DNA of 59,177 bases from Lysinibacillus fusiformis (GTDB taxonomy: Bacteria; Bacillota; Bacilli; Bacillales_A; Planococcaceae). A program made the position numbers and the translations under genes. Position 1 is the first letter of the stretch; every line of letters begins with the position of its first letter. Below are positions 51,833 to 59,177 of the stretch, piece after piece. The stretch lies in NCBI RefSeq assembly GCF_003049525.1, contig NZ_PYWL01000017.1:1-59177 (forward strand), given 5' to 3'. The notes below the pieces were generated by a model. It was not told the origin of the DNA, ran no database searches, and saw only the letters and a program-made list of their open reading frames with translations.

Positions 51833-54580
51833 TTATAAACTCCCTTTAGAAACTAACCATACTCTTAAAACGGATATTAATTGATCTAAATTTAATGGTT
51901 TACTAATATAATCAGATGCACCAGCTTGCAATGATTTATCACGATCATTCTTCATAGCCTTCGCCGTCAGAGCGATAATCGGTAGATCTGTCCGCTTCAT
52001 TTGTTGGCGAATAATAGTCATTGCTTCATAACCATCCATATTCGGCATCATAATATCCATAAGCACTAAATCAATCTCATGATGAGCTTGCAAAACCTCT
52101 AAACATTCCAGTCCATCTTTAGCCACTAAAATGTTCATACCTCTTGTTTCAAGTGCCGTTTTCAAGGCATAAATATTACGGTTATCATCGTCGACGATTA
52201 AAATATTTTTCCCTTGGAAAACCTCTACCTCATGTTTTAAAGCTTCCCTATTATCCTGCGCCGGCTCTTCTCTAGGTGCCTCTTCCTCCATTGTCACAGC
52301 TACCTCATTTAAAGCAGCAAGCTTATCGCAATGATCTTCTTCAACTCCATTTGGTAAGCTTGGAATCGTTAACGTAAAGATACTACCTTGTCCCTCTTCA
52401 CTTTGCAGTGTAATCCAACCACCGAGTAGTTTCGCAAACTCCTTACAAATTGAAAGACCCAGTCCTGTTCCACCATATTTTCGAACAGTAGCCCCATCTG
52501 CTTGCTGGAATGACTCAAAGATCAATTGATGCTTGTCTTTTGGAATTCCTATACCGGTATCTGAAACAGTAATTTCTAACCAATCAGCGCTAATATCTTG
52601 CATATTGCTTGTAAGCTGGCTCTGTGCAAGCTGGTTAATGGCTAAAGTTACAGATCCATGTTCCGTAAACTTAAAGGCATTTGATAATAAGTTCTTTACT
52701 ATTTGCTGGAATCTCTTTTCATCTGTATAGAATACATCGACAACATTATCTGCCTTTGAAATATGGAAATCTATATTTTTCTTCATTGCGACAGGTGCAA
52801 AAGTATGCTCAATTTGAACAGGTACTTCGCTCACATTTACTTCATTAAAAATGATATCTAGCTTCCCTGCCTCCACTTTTGATAAATCTAAAATATCATT
52901 AATCAACGCAAGCAAATCCTCACCTGATGAATGGATTACCTTCGCAAATTCAGCTTCCTCATCTGTTAAGTGGTCTTGGTTATTTTCTGCGAGCATCTCT
53001 GACAAAATTAATATGCTATTTAAAGGCGTTCTAAGTTCATGTGACATATTCGCTAAAAACTCCGATTTATAATTAGAATTAAGTATAAGCTGTTCTGCAC
53101 TTTCCTCTAATTCCTGCTTCGCCTTCTCTAGCTCGCGTGATTTGGTCTCTGCCTCTTTCGTTCGCTCTTCAAGCTGCTCGTTAATCATCGTCAGCTCTTC
53201 TGTCTGCATTTGTAATTCCTCAGATTGTGTTTGAAGTTCTTCTGATTGAACTTGTAACTCCTCGGTCATCGCTCTTGATTCATTCAATAATCGAACAATT
53301 TCCATCCGCCCTAATACACCGTTGACGGTTAAGCCAAAGGTTTCAGTCACCTGCTTCATTAGCTCCTGCTGTAATGCATTAAATTTTGTCATTGTAGCTA
53401 ACTCAACAACGGCAATGACTTCATTTTCAAAAATAACAGGAATCAATAAAATATGTTGTGGTCTTATTTCACCTAGCCCTGTTCTAATTAAACGATAATC
53501 TTGCGGAATATTATCATAAAATAACACTCTTTTTTCTAATGCACATTGACCAATTAAACCTTGTCCTACCTTAAAGCTCTCCCTACCGACACCATCTTCT
53601 CCGTCAGCAAAAGCAGCCTTTTTCATAAATAGTACTTGTTCCTCTGCCTCTTCCCGAACATAGAATGCTCCAAGAGATGCCTCAGTTTTCTGTGCCATTT
53701 CTGATAGGAAAGTTTCAGCCAATTTCGTAATAGCTGAAATACCTTGATATTTTGTTACGATATCAGCAATATTCGTTTGTAACCATTCTCTCTTCTCGAC
53801 CGATTCCAATAATAGATTGGTCGCATCGGCGAGCTCATTAATTTCATCATTTGTATTAACATGTATCCTTCTTTTAAAATCGCCCTTCGTAGCAGCCATT
53901 TCCTGAATCGTTTGTGTGACCTCTGTTATAGTTTTTACAATGGAACGAGAAATTCCACTTGCTATGACAATAGCAATTACAGAAACAAAAATTAAAATCC
54001 CAAATAGACCACTAGTTAATTGACTATTTTGTTTGTCTAACTGAGCAGCCTTTGCTTGTGTGTAAGTATTTTCAGTTGCACGGAATGCATCGAATAATTT
54101 GCGCATCTTCTCCATATCTTGGCGTCCATTATCCACTTTAAAAAATTCCGTTAATGCTTTTGTATTCCCGTCCTTTTTATATTGAATAGTTGGTCCACCC
54201 GTTGTTTCAATCCAATGCTCGATCGTTTCCTCAATCTCTTTTAATTTTTCCTGCTGGGTTGGTTTATCTTTCATTTGCTGATAAAGATCATTAAAATCTA
54301 TTTTCCAGTTTTCCGCTCCATTATCATACGGCTCCAGATAACTAGGTTCACCCGTAATAATAAACGCTCGCTGACTTGATTCCATATCCAATATATATTT
54401 TTCAATATCATTGGTTAAAGTTTTCACATTAGAGTCGTACTTAATAATAAAATTTCTTTCCTTTTGCAAAGAAGTAATTTGATTATTTAGGATGATCACT
54501 GATGCAAGTAAGCAAAGAATAATGATGATATAACCTAATGTAATCTTGGAGCGTATACCCAATTTAAATTTATTTAACAT
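51833..54580 (-). CDS. CHASE3-HAMP-GAF hybrid histidine kinase
   Basis: A 915-residue hybrid kinase. TM1 spans ~13-33, CHASE3 ~38-180, TM2 ~186-208, HAMP ~209-262 and GAF ~280-425. A long coiled coil of repeated E-E-L-Q-x-Q-S units follows (~440-495). HisKA has FLANMSHELRTPLN. HATPase has N box IVKNLLSNAFKFTE, G1 DTGIGIP and G2 GGTGLGLSI. The C-terminal receiver has phosphoacceptor Asp in LVLMDIMMPNMDGYEAM. CHASE3 senses an external or membrane signal and GAF an internal one. It is cotranscribed with CheR and faces the receiver-PP2C gene. Confidence 0.93.
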   Translation of the reverse strand: MLNKFKLGIRSKITLGYIIIILCLLASVIILNNQITSLQKERNFIIKYDSNVKTLTNDIEKYILDMESSQRAFIITGEPSYLEPYDNGAENWKIDFNDLYQQMKDKPTQQEKLKEIEETIEHWIETTGGPTIQYKKDGNTKALTEFFKVDNGRQDMEKMRKLFDAFRATENTYTQAKAAQLDKQNSQLTSGLFGILIFVSVIAIVIASGISRSIVKTITEVTQTIQEMAATKGDFKRRIHVNTNDEINELADATNLLLESVEKREWLQTNIADIVTKYQGISAITKLAETFLSEMAQKTEASLGAFYVREEAEEQVLFMKKAAFADGEDGVGRESFKVGQGLIGQCALEKRVLFYDNIPQDYRLIRTGLGEIRPQHILLIPVIFENEVIAVVELATMTKFNALQQELMKQVTETFGLTVNGVLGRMEIVRLLNESRAMTEELQVQSEELQTQSEELQMQTEELTMINEQLEERTKEAETKSRELEKAKQELEESAEQLILNSNYKSEFLANMSHELRTPLNSILILSEMLAENNQDHLTDEEAEFAKVIHSSGEDLLALINDILDLSKVEAGKLDIIFNEVNVSEVPVQIEHTFAPVAMKKNIDFHISKADNVVDVFYTDEKRFQQIVKNLLSNAFKFTEHGSVTLAINQLAQSQLTSNMQDISADWLEITVSDTGIGIPKDKHQLIFESFQQADGATVRKYGGTGLGLSICKEFAKLLGGWITLQSEEGQGSIFTLTIPSLPNGVEEDHCDKLAALNEVAVTMEEEAPREEPAQDNREALKHEVEVFQGKNILIVDDDNRNIYALKTALETRGMNILVAKDGLECLEVLQAHHEIDLVLMDIMMPNMDGYEAMTIIRQQMKRTDLPIIALTAKAMKNDRDKSLQAGASDYISKPLNLDQLISVLRVWLVSKGSL

Positions 54581-54750
54581 TTGGTTTTCCTACCTTTACC
54601 TTTCTTGTACTCTATTTTTGTTATAAATGTGACTAGAATATTAACTTAAACTCTCCTATAAAGAAATTTTGCAGCCTGCGCATTAATAAGTCTTAGTTTC
54701 TCACATATACATTTTATATTGAACCATTTTTAATTAAGGAGAGAATGCAT

Positions 54751-55941
54751 GTGGACATATTCGTAAGGCCAGGAGATTCCCTTTGGCATTTCAGTGAAGT
54801 GTTTAAAATACCTCTTCCACTCATTTTAGATTCCAATCCCAATATAAATCCTCAATTTTTAAGAGTCGGGCAACGCGTTCGTATTCCTGGATTTGTGACC
54901 ATTGACTATCAAGTAAAACAAGGGGATTCTCTTTGGCAAATTGCACAAAGATATAATCTCACACTTGTTGCCTTATTACTCGTAAACTCAGGTGTTAATC
55001 CAAGTCAATTACAAATTGGCCAGATGATTCACATACCTCAACGCATAACATGGCGCTTAATTGACGGTAAGCAAAATTATACGTACAACATCATGATGAA
55101 TGATATTCAAAGGCTCGTTAACGCCTATCCATTTCTTCGCAATTCTATCATTGGTAGCTCTGTGTTAGGTAAGGAATTACCCGAGCTATTAATTGGTAAT
55201 GGAGCTAAACGTGTTCACTATAATGGCTCCTTCCATGCAAATGAATGGATTACCACACCTATTATTCTAACATTTTTAAATGACTATTTGCTCGCTCTCA
55301 CGAACCAAAATAATATGAATGGACTTTCTTTATTCCCTCTTTATCAGCAAACGACCCTATCCGTAGTACCAATGGTGAATCCTGATGGCGTCAATTTAGT
55401 CATACAAGGCCCCCCAAATGATGAATCATTAAAAAATCAACTTATCTCATGGAATAATGGTAGCTCTGATTTTTCTGGCTGGAAAGCAAACATCCATGGT
55501 GTTGATTTAAATGACCAGTTTCCTGCTGAATGGGAATTAGAAAGCGCCTGTAACCCGAAAACTCCTGGGCCTAGAGATTATGGCGGAGAAAAACCTTTGT
55601 CTGAGCCTGAGGCCATTGCAATGGCAGATTTGACCAAGCAGCGTGATTTTGCTAGAGTACTAGCCTTTCATACACAGGGCCGCGTTATTTATTGGGGCTT
55701 TGAAAATCTTGAACCACCTGAATCAGAGGTGCTTGTGAATGAGTTTAGTCGAGTGAGTGGCTATGAACCCATACAATCTGCTGGGAGCTATGCAGGCTAT
55801 AAAGATTGGTTTATCCAAGATTGGCGTAGGCCAGGTTTTACCGTTGAATTAGGAAGTGGCACAAACCCTCTACCGATAAGTCAATTTGATGATATTTATG
55901 AGGAAGCTAAGGGAATCTTTCTTGCAGGATTATATATGTAG
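54751..55941 (+). CDS. LysM-M14 gamma-D-glutamyl-diaminopimelate endopeptidase I
   Basis: A 396-residue enzyme with two N-terminal LysM repeats (residues ~2-45 and ~48-93, PGDSLWHFSEVFKIP and QGDSLWQIAQRYNL) and a zinc carboxypeptidase (M14) domain. Zinc and catalytic residues are in GSFHANEW (HxxE), LAFHTQG (third His) and FTVELGSG (Glu). It matches the sporulation endopeptidase I of Bacillus sphaericus, which cuts between gamma-D-Glu and diaminopimelate in peptidoglycan. The GTG at 54751 has AAGGAG 9 nt upstream; the ATG at 54745 is too close. No signal peptide is present, as known for the family. A terminator follows. Confidence 0.92.
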   Translation: MDIFVRPGDSLWHFSEVFKIPLPLILDSNPNINPQFLRVGQRVRIPGFVTIDYQVKQGDSLWQIAQRYNLTLVALLLVNSGVNPSQLQIGQMIHIPQRITWRLIDGKQNYTYNIMMNDIQRLVNAYPFLRNSIIGSSVLGKELPELLIGNGAKRVHYNGSFHANEWITTPIILTFLNDYLLALTNQNNMNGLSLFPLYQQTTLSVVPMVNPDGVNLVIQGPPNDESLKNQLISWNNGSSDFSGWKANIHGVDLNDQFPAEWELESACNPKTPGPRDYGGEKPLSEPEAIAMADLTKQRDFARVLAFHTQGRVIYWGFENLEPPESEVLVNEFSRVSGYEPIQSAGSYAGYKDWFIQDWRRPGFTVELGSGTNPLPISQFDDIYEEAKGIFLAGLYM

Positions 55942-55957
55942 AACAATATGATCGATA

Positions 55958-55986
55958 ACTCCACTCGCTATACAGCGAATGGAGTT
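55958..55986 (+). terminator. terminator of the endopeptidase gene
   Basis: AACTCCA-TCGC pairs with GCGA-TGGAGTT, followed by CTTTTTT. Confidence 0.85.
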
Positions 55987-56022
55987 CTTTTTTCGAGCTC
56001 TAAAAAAAGAAAATAAATTACT

Positions 56023-56072
56023 TTGACAGGCAGAGTAATGTTTGCTAATATTACTCTGACAGATAGAGCAAT
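56023..56072 (+). promoter_or_regulatory. PadR operon promoter and operator
   Basis: -35 TTGACA (56023-56028), 17 bp, -10 TAATAT (56046-56051). An inverted repeat AGAGTAAT/ATTACTCT (56032-56057) overlies the spacer and -10. Direct repeats TGACAGGCAGAGTAAT (56024-56039) and TGACAGATAGAGCAAT (56057-56072) match at 13 of 16 positions with a 33-bp period. This is a likely autoregulatory PadR site. Confidence 0.7.
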
Positions 56073-56091
56073 AAAATGAAGTAGGTGACTT

Positions 56092-56421
56092 ATGGTTCGC
56101 AGTGATATTATCCGAGGACACTTGGATTCGATTATTTTACGGCTCATTTCAGAAAAAGACCGCTATGGCTATGAAATTTCTCAGGAAATAAGTCTCCGTA
56201 CAAATAATCGATTTCAGATTAAAGAAGCAACTTTGTATGCTGTTTTTCAACGTCTTGAGAAAAAAGAAATTATTGAAGCCTATTATGGAGATGTTTCACA
56301 TGGTGGCAAAAGAAAGTATTACCGCATTACCTCATTAGGAAAGGCCTATTTAAATGAGTTAGTGAAAGAATGGTCGGAAGTAAAAGAAATTATTGATTTA
56401 TTTATGGAGGGCGTCGAATGA
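56092..56421 (+). CDS. PadR-family transcriptional regulator
   Basis: A 109-residue PadR regulator. The winged helix has RGHLDSIILRLISEKDRYGYEISQEI and FQIKEATLYAVFQRLEKKEIIEAYYG, followed by GGKRKYYRIT and a short C-terminal dimer helix. PadR proteins repress their own operon and release on ligand binding. The stop overlaps the start of the downstream HAAS gene (ATGA), so the genes are coupled. The promoter carries a strong operator-like repeat. Confidence 0.92.
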   Translation: MVRSDIIRGHLDSIILRLISEKDRYGYEISQEISLRTNNRFQIKEATLYAVFQRLEKKEIIEAYYGDVSHGGKRKYYRITSLGKAYLNELVKEWSEVKEIIDLFMEGVE

Positions 56422-56825
56422 AGAGAATAAAAAACCATATTGATGAGCTGTTTAAGGATATTCCTCACAACAATGAAACGGAAATGGTTAAACAAGAAAT
56501 TATTGAAAACCTTGAAGAGAAAGTATTTTATTTGATGGACCAAGGAAAGGAACAAGAGGATGCCATCAATAAAGCAATTGTAGAGTTTGGAGACATAGAA
56601 GATTTAAAAAAAGAACTGGGCGTTAAGGTGCCTGCTAAGAAAAATATGGCTAAATTAAATTTAGAATTCTCTCTTTGGGGTAGTGGCTTAATTATTGCAT
56701 TCTTTATATTTATTAATCTTTATTACACACCACAAACAATTTGGGCAATCTATCCAATCTTCGCCATCCTTTGGTGGCCATTGTCTATGTACTTTGTATG
56801 GTCTCGTAAGAGATGGGGTGAATAA
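56418..56825 (+). CDS. HAAS-domain membrane protein with one WxIYP-LWWP repeat
   Basis: A 135-residue protein. The N-terminal HAAS domain (residues 1-~75; HIDELFKDIPHNNETEMVKQ and AIVEFGDIEDLKKELGV) is followed by a two-helix membrane unit ending TIWAIYPIFAILWWPLSMYF. The same unit occurs four times in the next protein. PadR-HAAS pairs are common in Bacilli, where the membrane gene is usually the repressed target. Function unknown. Confidence 0.85.
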   Translation: MKRIKNHIDELFKDIPHNNETEMVKQEIIENLEEKVFYLMDQGKEQEDAINKAIVEFGDIEDLKKELGVKVPAKKNMAKLNLEFSLWGSGLIIAFFIFINLYYTPQTIWAIYPIFAILWWPLSMYFVWSRKRWGE

Positions 56826-56827
56826 AC

Positions 56828-57484
56828 ATGAAGAATTTTATTAACTTCTCACTAGCTGGGAGCATCATGACAATGATTTTTTTAGGTATCGTCAATTTCA
56901 CGACATCGTCCCAAACAATGTGGTTTATCTATCCTTGCCTACTGCTATTGCTTTGGCCAATTACGATCATCTGTATGTATAAAAGAATGTATAAACAATA
57001 TTCAATTATTTGTAGTACGGTGATTATCGTGTTTCTTATTATAGAAAACTATATTTACACACCAGATCATCTATGGTTCATTTACGCCATTTACCCTATT
57101 CTCTGGTGGCCAATTCTGATGTACTTAGATGAAAAAGCAAAAACGCTAAAAGTCGCACTGATCGGCTGTGCTTCTACTATTATTTATTATGCTTTAGTAA
57201 ACATCATTTTATCACCTCAATACCCTTGGGCAATCTATCCTGCATTTTTAGTTATGTGGTGGCCCCTAGCTTTATACCATGCTCAACGAAAAACATTTGT
57301 GGCTTTCTCCGTCACTGCTACATTATTAATAAGTATCTTTTTTATCATCGTCAATATTGTTTCTTCCCCAGGAGTTATATGGGCAATCTACCCTATTTTT
57401 GTTACGCTTTGGTGGCCTCTGAGTATGTATTTCTATGTGTATAAAAGAAGAATGTATCAAGGAACATTCGCGAAACGCATGTAA
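56828..57484 (+). CDS. membrane protein of four 51-residue repeats
   Basis: A 218-residue membrane protein, 2 bp after the HAAS gene. It consists of four tandem units, each with two hydrophobic helices around W-x-IYP ... LWWP. The first Trp of the motif falls at residues 32, 83, 134 and 185 and the Pro at 44, 95, 146 and 197, so the period is exactly 51 residues. About eight membrane helices are expected. Basic residues (KR) follow most units. It resembles a multiplication of the single unit in the preceding protein. No function is known. Confidence 0.82.
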   Translation: MKNFINFSLAGSIMTMIFLGIVNFTTSSQTMWFIYPCLLLLLWPITIICMYKRMYKQYSIICSTVIIVFLIIENYIYTPDHLWFIYAIYPILWWPILMYLDEKAKTLKVALIGCASTIIYYALVNIILSPQYPWAIYPAFLVMWWPLALYHAQRKTFVAFSVTATLLISIFFIIVNIVSSPGVIWAIYPIFVTLWWPLSMYFYVYKRRMYQGTFAKRM

Positions 57485-57500
57485 GGAAGGAAGGAATACG

Positions 57501-58532
57501 ATGAAGACATATATTCATTTTATTAAATATTTTGTTATAGTCATTGTACTTTTACTCGTATTGATGCTTCTCTTCCCAACGTGGACCTCCTCCATAAAAG
57601 GCTCTAACAGCATTAGCGTTTTAGAGCAAGTCGAAATTAATGGCACTGGTCATGAAATGATGATCCGTGGTTATGACAAAGAAAACCCTGTTATTATTTT
57701 TGTTCATGGCGGACCTGGTTGCTCTGAAATACCCTATGCAGAAAAATACCAACATTTACTAGAAACTGAGTTTACTGTGGTCCATTATGATCAGCGAGCT
57801 AGTGGGAAGTCCTATCATTTTTTCGAGGACTATTCTAATCTCTCTTCAGATTTGCTTGTGGAGGATTTATTGGCACTGACTGATTATATAGCGAAACGAC
57901 TAGACAAAGAAAAAGTCATCTTAATTGGTCATTCCTATGGCACATATATTGCTACACAAGCAGCCGCTAACGCCCCTGAAAAATATGAAGCTTATATTGG
58001 GATAGGACAAATGAGCAATACAATCGAAAGTGAGATCGATAGTTTAAATTTCACTATCCATCAGGCCCAACTGCAAGGTAACAAGGAAGATGTTGTACAT
58101 TTACAACAGTTAGCTAATGAAATTAAGGCTGGTACAATGTTTACGCCTCGAAATTATGTCAATAAATATGGTGGTGCTACTAGATTAATTGATAATCCTG
58201 ATGGAAATATGCTAGGGATGCTATTCAGCAAAGAATATAATTTATTAGATATTATCCGTTACAACTATGGCTTATCCTTGTCTCAAGAAGCTTTATTAAA
58301 AGAGGTCATGCAGCACCCCCTACCAGCAAAGGTCCAAAAGCTTGATTTACCCTTCTATTTTTTAATGGGCAACTATGATTATCAAACATCCTCACAAGCA
58401 GCCAAAAATTATTTCGACCAAATTAGCGCAGAGAAAAAAGAATTTATAGCTTACGAGCAATCTGCACACTATCCACAATTCGAAGAAAAGGAAAAATTCT
58501 TTGAATGGATGCACGCAACTTTTAAACAATAA
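57501..58532 (+). CDS. membrane-anchored alpha/beta hydrolase (prolyl iminopeptidase-like)
   Basis: A 343-residue alpha/beta hydrolase with an N-terminal membrane anchor (residues ~8-27). The ATG at 57501 follows GGAAGGAAGG; the open frame upstream lies in the previous gene's end. The oxyanion motif is HGGPG, the nucleophile is in GHSYGT, and a late His is in QSAHYPQFE. Prolyl iminopeptidase-type enzymes release N-terminal proline, but annotation by HGGPG alone is not firm. It is likely the last gene of the PadR operon; an outward-facing catalytic domain is inferred from the anchor. Confidence 0.88.
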   Translation: MKTYIHFIKYFVIVIVLLLVLMLLFPTWTSSIKGSNSISVLEQVEINGTGHEMMIRGYDKENPVIIFVHGGPGCSEIPYAEKYQHLLETEFTVVHYDQRASGKSYHFFEDYSNLSSDLLVEDLLALTDYIAKRLDKEKVILIGHSYGTYIATQAAANAPEKYEAYIGIGQMSNTIESEIDSLNFTIHQAQLQGNKEDVVHLQQLANEIKAGTMFTPRNYVNKYGGATRLIDNPDGNMLGMLFSKEYNLLDIIRYNYGLSLSQEALLKEVMQHPLPAKVQKLDLPFYFLMGNYDYQTSSQAAKNYFDQISAEKKEFIAYEQSAHYPQFEEKEKFFEWMHATFKQ

Positions 58533-58624
58533 ATGCTTATTTCTTTAGAGGTATAGTATTCTTGGAAAGATATATTCACTTGCTATATAATTCAATTATT
58601 AAATATTTTAACGGACGTGATTAT

Positions 58625-59032
58625 ATGGCTGACAGTCTACTTAATGTAGAAATCATTATGAAAGAAATGCTAGAAATACAACAAAAATCGAAAATGTTTG
58701 TAGACCTTTTATCTGAAGGAGAAGCGTTATCGCAAAACCAGCTAATCCTACTTCTACAACTTAAAATAAATAACGGTATGAAAGCGACAGAAATTGCAGA
58801 TTTTTTTAGTGTGACACCTGGAGCTGTAACCTCTATGTGCGATAAACTGGAAAAACTAGCGCTCATACAACGGATAAGAGAAAATAATGATCGTCGTGTG
58901 GTCAAAATGGTTTTAACAAGTACTGGTGATGAAAAGGTCCAAGAAATCTTTTTAAAATTTCCCCAAGATAAACTTATAGACATGGCCACTATTTTAAGCG
59001 AAGTAAACAAGCTAATGAATAAAATCTTTTAG
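58625..59032 (+). CDS. MarR-family transcriptional regulator
   Basis: A 135-residue MarR regulator. The helix-turn-helix and wing are MKATEIADFFSVTPGAVTSMCDKLEKLALIQRIRENNDRRVVKMVLT, with the DRR wing motif. The start is uncertain: ATG 58625 gives the usual MarR length, whereas an in-frame TTG at 58562 has a better ribosome site (GAGG) and would add 21 residues. It probably controls the gene that begins at the right edge, whose promoter contains a 53-bp palindrome. Confidence 0.88.
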   Translation: MADSLLNVEIIMKEMLEIQQKSKMFVDLLSEGEALSQNQLILLLQLKINNGMKATEIADFFSVTPGAVTSMCDKLEKLALIQRIRENNDRRVVKMVLTSTGDEKVQEIFLKFPQDKLIDMATILSEVNKLMNKIF

Positions 59033-59062
59033 GATTTCAATAAACTTGAAATCCTTTTTTTA
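59031..59062 (+). terminator. terminator of the MarR gene
   Basis: AGGATTTCAA pairs with TTGAAATCCT, followed by TTTTTTT. Confidence 0.85.
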
Positions 59063-59093
59063 TTGGTTAGTTCTTGACAAATGGAAGTCGCAT

Positions 59094-59146
59094 ATAATTT
59101 AATTAATATATATTTTAATAATTAAAATATATATTAATTAAATTAT
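59094..59146. promoter_or_regulatory. 53-bp perfect palindrome at the promoter of the last gene
   Basis: Two 26-nt arms (59094-59119 and 59121-59146) are perfect inverted copies around one base. They are wholly A/T. TTGACA lies at 59074-59079 and TTTAAT at 59098-59103 (18-bp spacer), so the palindrome overlaps the -10 and the start of transcription. It is likely an operator, probably for the MarR protein encoded just upstream. Confidence 0.75.
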
Positions 59147-59162
59147 AATGAGGTGACTTTTT

Positions 59163-59177
59163 ATGTTTCAAAACCTT
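59163..59177 (+). CDS. start of an unidentified gene cut by the window edge
   Basis: The first five codons (MFQNL) follow a GAGGTG ribosome site 8 nt upstream, behind the palindromic promoter. Too little is visible to name the product. The adjacent MarR gene suggests a regulated transporter or enzyme. Confidence 0.5.

Noticed and set aside
59163..59177. Naming the gene at the right edge
   Set aside because: Only five codons are visible.
1..59177. CRISPR array, prophage, rRNA operon, replication origin
   Set aside because: No spaced direct repeats, phage gene runs, rRNA segments or DnaA-box clusters were seen.

Overview
The window is about 59 kb of low-GC Gram-positive chromosome. It is most likely from Lysinibacillus or a close Bacillaceae/Planococcaceae relative. 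The evidence is the low GC content, AAGGAGG-type ribosome sites with frequent GTG/TTG starts, Fur/CodY/PurR-like operators, and a LysM-M14 gamma-D-glutamyl-diaminopimelate endopeptidase of the Bacillus sphaericus endopeptidase I type. There are no rRNA genes, no prophage and no CRISPR array. The only mobile DNA is the 3' end of an IS3-family (IS150-group) element at the left edge, which has cut a HemAT-type globin-coupled chemoreceptor.

Layout. 1-8.6 kb: IS3 remnant and broken hemAT, acyl-CoA thioesterase, two aldehyde dehydrogenases (one with its DUF779 partner), a DUF4003 protein, an RluF-like pseudouridine synthase, a conserved hypothetical and a DUF985 cupin. 8.6-13.4 kb: branched-chain amino acid ABC transporter (livJ, terminator, livHMGF) with a CodY-like box on the livJ promoter. 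13.7-20 kb: a methyltransferase, then a CotH kinase / DUF4956 / VTC polyphosphate-polymerase-like operon behind a two-component system. The two operons share a promoter architecture that points to one regulon. 20-25 kb: Fur-controlled heme monooxygenase, YeiH exporter with divergent LysR, and a second LysR divergent from an F420-glutamate-ligase homologue. 24.9-26.7 kb: an RNA-repair operon (Pnk-HD end-healing enzyme and Rnl-type RNA ligase) that ends in a small tRNA-like RNA with a shrunken D-arm. 26.8-29.5 kb: M20 amidohydrolase and YfcC transporter behind twin TTCCG-N5-CGGAA operators. 30-32.4 kb: HelD. 32.4-36.8 kb: polar amino acid/sulfur-compound ABC transporter with an acyl-CoA-dehydrogenase-like flavoenzyme.

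37-46.5 kb: an FG-GAP-like protein, two VOC proteins, three membrane chemoreceptors (two are tandem duplicates) and a PurR-boxed GMP reductase. 46.5-54.6 kb: small conserved protein, PsiE, Eis-type acetyltransferase, a HAAS membrane protein, and a signalling trio of receiver-PP2C phosphatase, CheR and a large CHASE3-GAF hybrid kinase. 54.7-59.2 kb: endopeptidase I, a PadR operon with membrane proteins built from a 51-residue repeat, an alpha/beta hydrolase, a MarR regulator, and a 53-bp perfect palindrome at the promoter of the gene cut by the right edge.

The strongest candidates for something undescribed are the RNA-repair operon with its tRNA-like RNA (24.9-26.7 kb) and the VTC-DUF4956-CotH/two-component regulon (14.4-20 kb). 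All functional statements come from reading the sequence and remembered family knowledge; no database search was possible.
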